This document shows, in pieces, positions 1 to 8,117 of a stretch of 10,190 nt of DNA. The stretch's first letter is position 1. Each line of letters starts with the position of its first letter. The notes under the pieces are model-generated. The model saw nothing but the letters and a program-made list of their open reading frames with translations, was not told where the DNA came from and ran no database searches. This DNA is from Streptosporangiaceae bacterium (lineage in GTDB: Bacteria; Actinomycetota; Actinomycetes; Streptosporangiales; Streptosporangiaceae): contig JAICWX010000308.1 in assembly GCA_025934635.1 (NCBI GenBank), forward strand, positions 1 through 10,190, in the 5' to 3' direction. Both the position numbers and the translations under genes were made by a program.

Positions 1-674
1 AGAGCGCCCACCGCCTCGAAGAGATGCGCGACGAACCCGAGGGCGGCGCCAGGGCACAGCCCCTGGGGCGGCAGAGCCCTCAGCGGGCCCGGCGCACGCA
101 GTCCACCAGCCGCCTCGACGTCTTCACCGGCATGACGTTCTCCAACCTCGTCATTTTCGCCATCATGGTGGCCACAGCCCAGACCCTGCACGCCCACGGC
201 AAGACCAGCATCCAGAGCGCAGCCCAGGCCGCCGAGGCGCTCAAGCCCTTCGCCGGCCATTTCGCCAGCGCACTGTTCGCGCTCGGCTTCATCGGCAGCG
301 GGCTGCTGGCGATCCCCGTGCTCGCCGGCGCCGGCTCGGTCGGCATGGCCGGGCTCCTCGGCAAACAGTGGGGCTTCGAGCGGTCCGTCCGTAAGGCCCC
401 CGTCTTCTACGGCCTCGTCGCCCTGGGCACCCTCGGCGGCACCGCGCTGAGCGTCCTGCACGTCAACCCGATCAAGCTGCTCGTCTTCGTGGCCGTCATC
501 AACGGCGTGGCCGCCGCCCCCTTCCTCGTCGTGGTCATGCGAGTATCGGGCAGCCGCCGCATCATGGGTGACTACGTGAACGGCCACGCCGCCACGATCC
601 TGGGATGGCTCACCGCGGCACTCATGGCCGCCGCAGCGATCGCCCTCCTCGCCACCGGAGGAATCAGCACCTGA
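1..674 (+). CDS. NRAMP-family divalent metal transporter, C-terminal part (5' truncated by window edge)
   Basis: The reading frame is open from position 3 to the TGA at 672-674, so the gene begins upstream; the first ATG (position 24) is probably internal. The visible ~224 residues start with a hydrophilic, Arg-rich loop. Then come hydrophobic segments beginning at 'TGMTFSNLVIFAIMVATAQT', followed by 'TLHAHGKTSIQSAAQAAEAL' and 'GFIGSGLLAIPVLAGAGSV'. A loop contains 'FYGLVALGTLGG', and near the end is 'NPIKLLVFVAVINGVAAAPF' with 'RRIMGDYVNG' and a last membrane helix. This order matches, from memory, the C-terminal half of the NRAMP-related transporters (COG1914 type) that import Mn2+/Fe2+ or related ions by proton-coupled transport. 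The metal-binding TM1 motif would lie outside the window, so substrate cannot be judged. It is clearly distinct in sequence from the MntH encoded at 5593-6948. Family call is firm, ion specificity unknown. Confidence 0.8.
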   Translation, partial: SAHRLEEMRDEPEGGARAQPLGRQSPQRARRTQSTSRLDVFTGMTFSNLVIFAIMVATAQTLHAHGKTSIQSAAQAAEALKPFAGHFASALFALGFIGSGLLAIPVLAGAGSVGMAGLLGKQWGFERSVRKAPVFYGLVALGTLGGTALSVLHVNPIKLLVFVAVINGVAAAPFLVVVMRVSGSRRIMGDYVNGHAATILGWLTAALMAAAAIALLATGGIST

Positions 675-1047
675 CCAGACCGCTTCATGCCCGCACAGCC
701 GGAAGCGCAGGCCGGCATGCGGGTGCACCGGCTGTTCCTGGCTAGCGATCTTTGACGGGCCACCTCGGCCCTGTGCACGGCCGTCATCGCGAAGTAACGT
801 TGTTGTGTTGCTCCAGACCCCGGTGACTGGGTGCGGCCGCGATCAGCCCGGCCTGCACGCAAGGGTCAGGAGCGATTTTCATGCACCGAAGCGCCGTAGC
901 AGAGCCGGGAACGACGGAAGATCGCGGGACGCCGGGAGGAAGGTCTCCTGCAGCGTCCGGCACGCCGGTGCACAGGGTGAGGCTTCCCGCCCGGCCAGCC
1001 CTCATAGCCGCATCCGCCAGCCCGCCCGCTGAGCATCGGGGCCGGCC
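675..1047. other. Intergenic gap, no gene recognised
   Basis: This 373-bp stretch separates the NRAMP and MFS genes. Frames on both strands give only arginine/proline-rich translations typical of GC-rich shadow frames. It contains the hairpin at 690-723 and a small GGGCC-acctc-GGCCC hairpin near 757-771. A TTGACG hexamer at 752-757 has no convincing -10 at 16-18 bp. The frame of the MFS gene is closed by a TGA at 1030-1032. Confidence 0.5.
690..723 (+). terminator. Possible hairpin terminator after the NRAMP gene
   Basis: Sixteen bases after the stop codon the arms CCCGCA-cag-CCGG and CCGG-ca-TGCGGG can pair around a 9-nt loop, giving a GC-rich stem with a small internal mismatch. There is no T-tract, which is common for high-GC actinobacterial terminators but leaves the call weak. 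It could also be a chance hairpin in GC-rich DNA. Confidence 0.35.
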
Positions 1048-2991
1048 GTGACCGAGGCACAGGCCCGCACCATCACCACCAAGATCCCGGCCCGGCTGGA
1101 CCGGCTGCCGTGGGCCCGCTGGCACTGGATGGTGGTCATCGGCCTGGGCACGGTGTGGATCCTGGACGGGCTGGAGGTGACCATCGTCGGCGCGGTCGGC
1201 GCCACGCTCACCAAGGCGTCCAGCGGGCTGCACCTGAGCACCGCCGGCGTCGGCCTGGCCGGCTCGATTTACATTGCGGGCGCGTGCTCGGGCGCGCTGG
1301 TCTTCGGCTATCTCACCGACCGGCTCGGCCGCAAGAAGATGTTCATGATCACGCTGGGCATCTACCTGGCCGCCACCGCGCTGACCGCGCTGTCGTTCGC
1401 CCCGTGGTGGTTCTTCGTGCTCCGGTTCATCACCGGCGCCGGCATCGGCGGTGAGTACGCCGCGATCAATTCCGCCATCGACGAGCTGATCCCGGCCCGG
1501 GTCCGCGGCCGGGTCGACCTGATCATCAACGGCTCGTACTGGGTCGGCACCGCCGCCGGGGCCGCCGCTACGCTGGTGCTGCTGAACCCGAAGCTCCTGG
1601 CCGTGGACCTCGGCTGGCGGCTGTGCTTCGCCCTGGGGGTGGTGCTGGCCCTGGCGATCCTGCTGGTCCGCCGCAACGTGCCGGAAAGCCCGCGCTGGCT
1701 GTTCATCCACGGCCGCGAGAAGCAGGCCGACGATATCGTCACCGGCATCGAGCAGCAGGTGCGATCCTCCACCGGGATCGGCGAACTAGAGGAGCCGGAG
1801 GCCGAGATCACGGTCCGGCAGCGGAACGCGATCGGCTTCATCACCATCGCCAGGACCTTGCTGGGACGCTATCCGCGGCGCTCGGCACTGAGCTTCTCCC
1901 TGTTCATCGGCCAGGCGTTCCTGTACAACGCGATCTTCTTCACCTACGCCATCGCGCTGACGACCTTCTACCACGTGGCAAGCGCCAGCGTGGGGCTGTA
2001 CCTGCTGCCGTTCGCGGCCGGGAACTTCGCCGGCCCGCTGCTGCTCGGCCGGTTCTTCGACACCCTCGGCCGCAAGATCATGATCTCCGGGACCTACATC
2101 CTGTCCGGCGGGCTGCTGGCCGTCACCGCGTGGCTGTTCGACCAGGACACGCTCAACGCGACCACCCAGACGGCCGCCTGGGTGATCATCTTCTTCTTCG
2201 CCTCGGCCGGCGCCAGCTCCGCCTACCTGACGGTCAGCGAGATCTTCCCGATGGAGACCCGCGCGATGGCGATCGCGTTCTTCTACGCCATCGGCACCGC
2301 GGTGGGGGGCATCTCCGGCCCGGTGCTGTTCGGCGTCCTGATCGCGTCGGGGAAACGGGGAGACCTGGCCGTCGGCTACCTCATCGGCGCGGTCTTGATG
2401 ATCGCCGCCGGGCTGGTCGAGGTGTGGCTGGGCGTCAACGCCGAACAGAAACCGCTGGAGGAGATCGCCACCCCGCTGACCGCCGAGGACGCCGACCAGC
2501 ACCCCGCGGCCACCGGCGGCGCGGGCACCGGGCCTGCGGCAGGACAGGAGCAGCGCCGCCGACGCGCGCGGATCGAGCCGGCGCTCACCCCGCAGGGGCC
2601 CTACCGGCACTGGTCGCCGATGCACCCTCCCTACAGCGTCCCGCTCATCGACACCGCCCGCGGCCGCGAGGTCGATGAGATAACCGCAGCGCTGTCCGGC
2701 GCTGGCCCGCTCGAACGCCGGCAGCTAGCCAAGCTGGTGCACGCCGACTTGTGGGGCCCTGGCCGGTTCGCCCCCGCCCTGAAAGATGCAGTCGCACGGG
2801 GAAAGGTGCGCCGCACCGGCCGGGGCCTGTATGCGCTCGTGCCCGGTGCGCCGGATCCGGTAAAGCCTCACGACCCGGCGACCGGGCTCAGCACGGCGGC
2901 GGAACCGGGCAGCGGCCCCGAGCCGGACGTGATCCCCGTCCACCCAGCCGACGGCGTTACCGCCGCTGACAGGCCAGGTGGATCGGAGTAA
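1048..2991 (+). CDS. MFS (sugar-porter-like) transporter with C-terminal winged-helix-like extension
   Basis: This 647-residue protein has about 470 residues of a 12-helix major facilitator transporter followed by a ~175-residue soluble tail. Sequence marks include '[12 protein letters not shown]' in the first helix, the loop 2-3 signature '[13 protein letters not shown]', '[18 protein letters not shown]', 'PARVRGR', the sugar-porter-like 'PESPRWLF' after helix 6, and the repeat signature '[12 protein letters not shown]' in the second half with '[12 protein letters not shown]'. Such proteins move small organic solutes by proton coupling; the substrate here is unknown. The tail begins after 'LEEIATPL' (about residue 472). 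It has a low-complexity Ala/Gly/Arg linker, then at about residues 539-597 a compact segment from '[10 protein letters not shown]' through '[11 protein letters not shown]' to 'GRGLYAL'. This resembles small actinobacterial winged-helix-like domains. GTG at 1048 is the first start after the in-frame TGA at 1030; no good ribosome site precedes it. The length exceeds the usual ~450 residues because of the tail. Confidence 0.88.
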   Translation: MTEAQARTITTKIPARLDRLPWARWHWMVVIGLGTVWILDGLEVTIVGAVGATLTKASSGLHLSTAGVGLAGSIYIAGACSGALVFGYLTDRLGRKKMFMITLGIYLAATALTALSFAPWWFFVLRFITGAGIGGEYAAINSAIDELIPARVRGRVDLIINGSYWVGTAAGAAATLVLLNPKLLAVDLGWRLCFALGVVLALAILLVRRNVPESPRWLFIHGREKQADDIVTGIEQQVRSSTGIGELEEPEAEITVRQRNAIGFITIARTLLGRYPRRSALSFSLFIGQAFLYNAIFFTYAIALTTFYHVASASVGLYLLPFAAGNFAGPLLLGRFFDTLGRKIMISGTYILSGGLLAVTAWLFDQDTLNATTQTAAWVIIFFFASAGASSAYLTVSEIFPMETRAMAIAFFYAIGTAVGGISGPVLFGVLIASGKRGDLAVGYLIGAVLMIAAGLVEVWLGVNAEQKPLEEIATPLTAEDADQHPAATGGAGTGPAAGQEQRRRRARIEPALTPQGPYRHWSPMHPPYSVPLIDTARGREVDEITAALSGAGPLERRQLAKLVHADLWGPGRFAPALKDAVARGKVRRTGRGLYALVPGAPDPVKPHDPATGLSTAAEPGSGPEPDVIPVHPADGVTAADRPGGSE

Positions 2992-3332
2992 GTGATGAAT
3001 CCGGCCATCCGCGAGCAACGGGTTCTCGAGGGGGATAAAGACCGCGTTGCAGGCCGGCGAACCTGTCCGTGCCGAGAATCTCGTTCATGGCTGTGACCAG
3101 CGGAGTTGCTCACCCGGCGCTTGGCCGTGAGGTAGTAGCCCTTGACCCGTCGGCTCGGCATGCCGGTGTGGTCCGCGCCGCCCGCGCCGACGGCGTGCCC
3201 TGTCGGCGGTACGCTCGTCTCGGTGGCTGCTGCGGCAGTGCGCCGCCAGACGGTCAGGATCTGGCCGGCATCAGCGGTCAGCGGGCGGGCTGGTATTCCG
3301 CCGGCGCTGCCGGGTCCCACAGTGAAGCGCCT

Positions 3333-3362
3333 TTGACAGCGCGGGTGCTTTTCTCGTATGCC
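3333..3362 (+). promoter_or_regulatory. Possible housekeeping-type promoter for mycothione reductase
   Basis: A perfect TTGACA hexamer (3333-3338) is followed after 18 bp by TATGCC (3357-3362), an imperfect -10. If used, transcription would start near 3369 and give a leader of about 120 nt before the GTG. The -35 is the best match in the surrounding gap; the -10 is weak, so the call is tentative. Confidence 0.35.
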
Positions 3363-3473
3363 CTAGGCGAGGGCTTCGCATCAGCCTTGCCCAGATGCCC
3401 GGAGCGGCGGGAAGAACCTGGCCCGACCTGCCCGGCCGCGTGTAACGGGCCTGCCGGCGTGTCCGGAGGCGCC

Positions 3474-3480
3474 AGGAGGG
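3474..3480 (+). promoter_or_regulatory. Ribosome binding site of mycothione reductase
   Basis: AGGAGGG lies 10 bases before the GTG at 3491. It is the clear purine-rich site that supports GTG 3491 as the true start, consistent with the FAD-binding strand ('YDLVIVGAG') beginning only five residues in. Confidence 0.75.
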
Positions 3481-3490
3481 AAGGCCAGCG

Positions 3491-4852
3491 GTGGCGGCGG
3501 ACAGCTATGACCTTGTGATCGTCGGTGCCGGCAGCGGGAACACGCTGCCTGCCGACCAGTTCGCTGGGTGGCGGATCGCGGTGGTGGAAGCCGGTCGATT
3601 CGGGGGCACCTGCCTGAACCGCGGGTGCATCCCTTCGAAGATGCTCGTCTACACGGCGGACGTCGCCCAGATGGTCCGCCATGCCGGCCGTTTCGGGATC
3701 GGCGCCGAGTGGGCCGGGGCGGACTGGCCGGCGATCCGTGACCGGATCTTCGGCCGCATCGACCCGCTCCCCGCCCGGGCCGTCGCCCACCGCCGGGCGG
3801 ACGGCATCGACGTGTTCGCCGGCGAGGCCCGTTTCCTGGCCCCGAAGATCCTGCGGGTCGGCGACGACGAGTTGCGGGCCGATCGCTTCGTGCTGGCGAC
3901 GGGATCGCGTCCCCGCGTCCCGCCGGTCCCCGGCCTGGCCGAGATCCCTTACCGCACCTCAGACGACATCATGCGGCTCGACACGCTGCCGGAGTCGATG
4001 GCAGTGCTGGGCGGCGGGTACATCGCAGCCGAGATGAGCCACGTCTTCGGATCGCTGGGCACGGCAGTGACCATCGTCGAACGCGGTCAGTACCTGCTCT
4101 CCCGCCACGATATCGACATCCGGGCACGCTTCACCGAGCACTACCGCGAGCGCTTCGACCTATGCCTGAACTCGGCCGTCCAGCGGGTGTCGGCCGCGGG
4201 CCCGGGAGTCAGCCTGGACCTCGCGACACCGTCAGGAGCCCGGCGGGTCGAATCCGAGGTACTGCTCGTGGCGGCCGGCCGCAGGCCGAACAGCGACCTG
4301 CTCGACGCCGCCGCGGCCGGAATCGAGGTCGACGCCCACGGACACGTCCGCACCGACGACACCTGCCAGACGAGCGTCCCGGGGATCTGGGCGCTCGGCG
4401 ACCTGGCGAACCACTTCCAGCTCAAGCACATGGCGAACGCCGAGGCGCGGGCCGTCTGGCACAACATCGCGCATCCCGGCCAGCCCCGGAAAGCTGCCTT
4501 CCCGGTCGTGCCGTCCGCCGTGTTCGCCGATCCGCAGGTCGCCTCCGCTGGCGCCACGGAACAGGACCTGCAAGCACAAGGACGGCACTACATCGCCTCG
4601 ACCCGTCCCTACCGCGACACGGCCTACGGCTGGGCGCTGCAGGACAGGAGGAGTTTCGTGAAGGTCCTCGCCGACCCCGGGACCCGCTTGCTGCTCGGGG
4701 CCCACATCATCGGCCCGCAGGCCTCGATTCTCATCCAGCCGCTCGTCCAGGCGATGTGCCTCGGGAATACCGTCGACGAGGTCGCCTGCGGCGTTCTTTA
4801 CATCCATCCAGCGCTCACCGAAGTCATCGAGCAGGCATTGCTCAAACTCTGA
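3491..4852 (+). CDS. mtr: Mycothione reductase
   Basis: The 453-residue product is a pyridine nucleotide-disulfide oxidoreductase, normal in length. In order it shows the FAD-binding 'YDLVIVGAGSGN', the redox-active 'GGTCLNRGCIPSK' with Cys41 and Cys46, the second FAD strand 'FVLATGSRP', the NAD(P)H-binding 'VLGGGYIAAEMSHVFGSLG', and 'GIWALGDLAN'. The C-terminal dimer domain ends in 'HPALTEVIEQALLKL', whose His439-Glu444 pair is the expected catalytic acid-base pair. The 'GSGN' turn, 'FGRIDPL', 'YGWALQD', 'GAHIIGPQAS' and 'LIQPLVQAM' match mycothione reductases as I recall them, rather than mercuric, glutathione or lipoamide enzymes. The enzyme reduces mycothiol disulfide to mycothiol in the cytoplasm, keeping the main actinobacterial thiol reduced. 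No mycothiol biosynthesis gene is beside it. A strong ribosome site precedes the GTG start. It is convergent with the permease remnant downstream. Confidence 0.93.
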   Translation: MAADSYDLVIVGAGSGNTLPADQFAGWRIAVVEAGRFGGTCLNRGCIPSKMLVYTADVAQMVRHAGRFGIGAEWAGADWPAIRDRIFGRIDPLPARAVAHRRADGIDVFAGEARFLAPKILRVGDDELRADRFVLATGSRPRVPPVPGLAEIPYRTSDDIMRLDTLPESMAVLGGGYIAAEMSHVFGSLGTAVTIVERGQYLLSRHDIDIRARFTEHYRERFDLCLNSAVQRVSAAGPGVSLDLATPSGARRVESEVLLVAAGRRPNSDLLDAAAAGIEVDAHGHVRTDDTCQTSVPGIWALGDLANHFQLKHMANAEARAVWHNIAHPGQPRKAAFPVVPSAVFADPQVASAGATEQDLQAQGRHYIASTRPYRDTAYGWALQDRRSFVKVLADPGTRLLLGAHIIGPQASILIQPLVQAMCLGNTVDEVACGVLYIHPALTEVIEQALLKL

Positions 4853-4904
4853 GGCTGACACACGCTTGCAGCGAGAAGCCTCACGTTGCAGACCACCTTC
4901 GGGC

Positions 4905-5480
4905 AGGACCAGACGTCGCCGTCCAAGACGACCAAGACGATCAGTGCTTTGCCTGCGGCTCGGACGCCGTTCAGGGCGGCGTGCAGCGGCCAGCGCGGGG
5001 CGCGCTGGCTGTGCCAGTGCCGGACCAGCCCGGTCTGGCTGATGGTGAATCCGGTGAACACCCCGATCGCGTACAGCGGGATCAGGCGGCGGTGGCGGCG
5101 TTGACCGCGATCAGCAGGACGGCCGCGAGCACGGCCAGCGCCACCACGCCGTAGCGGTGGACCGGCCGCTCGGCCCTCAGGCCGAACTAGGTGAGGCAGC
5201 CGGTCGTCGTCGGACAGCATGCTCATCAGCACCGGCAGGCCGGGGGGTGTTGGCGGTCAGGGCTACGACCGCGGTGACGGCGATGCTGGCCGCATAATAG
5301 GCCCAGCCGGTACCGAACGAGCCGGCGGTGAGCTGGGCTAGCACGGTGACGCCGTCACGGGGCGCGACGTGCTCTCGGCGGATCAGTACCGACGACCCGA
5401 CCAGAATCGCGCCAAGCAGCACGCTCAGCATTAGCTCGGTGCGCCGGGCGCGCGGCGGCACAGGCAGCAGTGCCGCCGGC
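4905..5480 (-). pseudogene. Remnant of an APC-type permease, truncated and frameshifted
   Basis: Read on the minus strand, pieces of one membrane protein appear in successive frames. The first, 'LSVLLGAILVGSSVLIRRE' then 'DGVTVLAQLTAGSFGTGWAY' through 'VVALTANT', lies at about 5440-5250. The frame then shifts to 'GLPVLMSMLSDDDRLPHL' (about 5247-5190), shifts again to 'FGLRAERPVHRYGVVALAVL' with 'AAVLLIAVNA' (about 5187-5105), and a third shift gives 'RLIPLYAIGVFTGFTISQT' followed by 'GLVRHW' (about 5100-4960). Joined, they follow the C-terminal half of actinobacterial APC-superfamily permeases as I remember them. The segment expected between 'TANT' and 'GLPVL' (about SFGG) is missing several bases, so this is not a single-base sequencing slip. 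The N-terminal half and the last helices are absent. It lies between the 3' ends of mtr and mntH. Homology ends are approximate. Confidence 0.75.
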
Positions 5481-5592
5481 CGATGATGCCACCGGGCACG
5501 TACCGGCGCAGTCCGCTGCCCTTTCCCCGGCTGACGCCGCTCAGGCGGGGCGGCATCGACTGCCCCGGGCAGACGCGGCGGGAAGCTTGCCT

Positions 5593-6948
5593 TCAGCGGA
5601 CGAACTGCTGCCACAGCAGAATTACGTTGAGCAGGCTGATGGTTGCGGTGATGATCCACATGGCCGCCGTCGCCTGGCGGCCGATGGCAAACGTTCCCAT
5701 GATGTGCTTGTTCCTCGCGATGAGGATCAGCGGGATGAGGGCGAAAGGGATTCCGAAGCTGAGGATTACCTGGCTGAGGACAAGGATGTGCGTCGGGCTG
5801 GCACCGGCCGCCAAGACCGCCAGGGCGGGAACCAGAGTGATACCGCGGCGGATGAACACCGAACCGCGTCGTCGCAGGAAGCCCTCCATGACCACCTGGC
5901 CGGCGAACGTGCCGACGCTCGCGGAGGAGAGGCCCGATGCGAGCAGCGCAGCAGCGAAAGCCAGCGCTGCTCCCCCGCCGGCAAGATCGGCCAGCCCCGA
6001 ATGAGCCTGCGTGATCGACGCCGCGCCGAGCTGGTGACCGCCGGCGCGGAACACCTTGGCGGCGACTAGGAGCATGGCGAGGTTGACCAGGCCAGCCAAG
6101 CCGAGGGCGGCAATAACATCCCACCTCTCGTAGCGCAGCGCCAGCGCACGGTCGCTGTCGCTGTGGCAGCGGATCCTCGTCGCGGTCAGCGCCGAGTGAA
6201 GATAGACGACGTGCGGCATGATGGTGGCCCCGGTGATGCTGACCGCCGCCAGGACCGCGCCGTTGCCTGGCAGTACCGGGATCAGGCCGGCGGCAGCCAG
6301 GCGCGCCTCCGGGCCGATGCGCAGCAGGTCATAGAGGAATCCGGCGAACACGATGAGCAGCAGGAACCCGATGGCGCGCTCGAACGGCCGGTGTCCCCGA
6401 AGCTGGACGGCCAGGAAGAGGAACGCGATCAGCGCAGCGATCAGGCCGGCCCGCAACATGGGGATCCCGAACAGGAGGTTCAGCCCGATCGCGGCGCCGA
6501 CGACCTCGGCCACGTCTGTGGCCATGGCGATCAGCTCGGCCTGCAGCCACAGGCCGCGAAGAACCGTGCTACCGCAACGGTCGCGACATATCTGGGGCAG
6601 CGACTGGCCGGTGACAATGCCGACCTTGGCCGAGAAGAACTGCACCGGCATGGCCAGGAGACTAGCCAGCAGGACAACCCAGGCCAGCCGGTAGCCGAAG
6701 AGCGCGCCCGCACCGATGTTGGCGGCGAAGTTCCCCGGATCCACGTAGGCGACCGCGGCCACGAAGGCGGGACCGAGCATGACGGCGGCGGCGCGCAGCC
6801 GCCCGCGCGACGTTACCTGGCTCAGGGCCGGTGTCGCGGTAGGCACCCGGGCGGCGGGGGCCGGTGCACCGGGAAGGCCGGGCCCTGGCGCCTGATCTGC
6901 CCGCCCCGGCCGGGCGGCTGCACCGCCGGCCGGGGCGGTCCCGGTCAC
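5593..6948 (-). CDS. mntH: NRAMP manganese/iron transporter, MntH type
   Basis: This 451-residue inner-membrane protein imports Mn2+ (and Fe2+) with protons. Key family marks are present: the TM1 metal-binding motif 'DPGN' (Asp70-Asn73) within 'AYVDPGNFAANIGAG', Glu138 and 'ATDVAEVVG' in TM3, and the TM6 motif 'ATIMPH' (Ala241, Met244, His246) followed by 'VVYLHSAL'. Late helices include 'ASGLSSASVGTFAGQVVMEG' and 'ILSFGIPFALIPL'. About eleven helices can be traced, as expected. The first ~50 residues form an Ala/Pro/Gly-rich tail not typical of MntH; the transporter proper begins near 'SRGRLRAAAVMLGPAF'. GTG 6948 has no clear ribosome site, and an in-frame GTG about 34 codons downstream is an alternative start. 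It follows the ferritin-like gene by 38 bp with no terminator seen between them, so the two are probably cotranscribed. The stop is TGA (complement of 5593-5595). Confidence 0.92.
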   Translation of the reverse strand: MTGTAPAGGAAARPGRADQAPGPGLPGAPAPAARVPTATPALSQVTSRGRLRAAAVMLGPAFVAAVAYVDPGNFAANIGAGALFGYRLAWVVLLASLLAMPVQFFSAKVGIVTGQSLPQICRDRCGSTVLRGLWLQAELIAMATDVAEVVGAAIGLNLLFGIPMLRAGLIAALIAFLFLAVQLRGHRPFERAIGFLLLIVFAGFLYDLLRIGPEARLAAAGLIPVLPGNGAVLAAVSITGATIMPHVVYLHSALTATRIRCHSDSDRALALRYERWDVIAALGLAGLVNLAMLLVAAKVFRAGGHQLGAASITQAHSGLADLAGGGAALAFAAALLASGLSSASVGTFAGQVVMEGFLRRRGSVFIRRGITLVPALAVLAAGASPTHILVLSQVILSFGIPFALIPLILIARNKHIMGTFAIGRQATAAMWIITATISLLNVILLWQQFVR

Positions 6949-6986
6949 CCGGTCCGCCGGGGCCGGCCGTGAAGCCGTGTTTCCGG

Positions 6987-7919
<933 letters not shown>

Positions 7920-7924
7920 CGTTT

Positions 7925-7931
7925 CCTCCTT
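7925..7931 (-). promoter_or_regulatory. Ribosome binding site of the ferritin-like gene
   Basis: On the minus strand AAGGAGG is followed by AAACG and the GTG start at 7919. This is a full-length anti-16S match with five-base spacing, the strongest such site in the window. It fixes the start and suggests high translation. Confidence 0.85.
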
Positions 7932-7957
7932 ATGAGGTTGATGATGCTCACCGGAGT

Positions 7958-7984
7958 ATTCGGAACGGATCGGCCAGCGGATCG
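7958..7984 (-). promoter_or_regulatory. ECF-type promoter of the ferritin-like gene (SigK-like motif)
   Basis: On the minus strand CGATCC (complement of 7979-7984) is separated by exactly 15 bp from CCGAAT (complement of 7958-7963). Transcription would begin near 7951, giving a leader of about 31 nt that contains the AAGGAGG site. The same two-part pattern with the same spacing faces the other way before the sigma gene. CCGAAT equals the -10 element I recall for M. tuberculosis SigK (-35 CCATCC). A second CGATCC copy (complement of 7966-7971), 12 bp-phased with the first, lies inside the spacer. Confidence 0.6.
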
Positions 7985-8082
7985 ATGCGTGACGGTGTTT
8001 TCTGTCCGGAGGATGCGAGTACCTGGGCTGTCTTGTCCGGGCGTGTGGGGATGACCCTCCCTAGCCAAAGCGCGCACCCGAC

Positions 8083-8109
8083 CAATCCGGGCGCAGGACG
8101 GGACCGAAT
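8083..8109 (+). promoter_or_regulatory. ECF-type autoregulatory promoter of the sigma gene
   Basis: CAATCC (8083-8088), a 15-bp spacer and CCGAAT (8104-8109) repeat the architecture seen before the ferritin-like gene. The -10 ends eight bases before the sigma GTG at 8118, so the transcript should start at or within a base or two of that codon. This points to autoregulation and a leaderless mRNA, in keeping with the absence of a ribosome site. Confidence 0.6.
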
Positions 8110-8117
8110 AGCCGTGC

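Larger units (their letters stand above)
2992..3490. other. 500-bp gap, no gene recognised
   Basis: No frame on either strand gives a recognisable family. A 33-codon plus-strand frame (ATG 2995 to TGA 3094-3096) starts just after the MFS stop with a GGAG seven bases upstream, but its product is Arg/Cys-rich and unlike anything known to me. Minus-strand frames across 2868-3320 and 3278-3790 are open but overlap flanking genes in antisense and look like GC-driven shadows. The right part holds the probable promoter and ribosome site of the mycothione reductase gene. Confidence 0.5.

Noticed and set aside
752..757. TTGACG as a -35 for the MFS gene
   Set aside because: No acceptable -10 hexamer at 16-18 bp downstream.
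784..1710. Long minus-strand open frame (308 codons) opposite the MFS gene
   Set aside because: The product is Gln/Arg/Gly/Pro-rich with no fold signature and runs antisense to a well-supported transporter; it is a third-position GC shadow.
1786..2625. Minus-strand open frame of 279 codons opposite the MFS gene
   Set aside because: Low-complexity Arg/Gly/Asp/Gln-rich translation, fully antisense to conserved MFS helices.
1623..2678. Plus-strand 351-codon frame overlapping the MFS gene
   Set aside because: Arg/Pro/Gly-rich shadow in another frame of the same strand; no motif.
2995..3096. 33-codon frame after the MFS stop with a GGAG upstream
   Set aside because: Too short, Arg/Cys-rich and unlike any family; the purine site could be chance.
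4162..5154. Plus-strand 330-codon frame overlapping the end of mtr
   Set aside because: Arg/Pro-rich shadow of the mtr gene continuing antisense through the permease remnant.
5177..6124. Minus-strand frame of 315 codons as one intact gene
   Set aside because: Its first ~180 codons are an out-of-frame shadow of mntH; only the last part carries permease homology, and that is broken by frameshifts.
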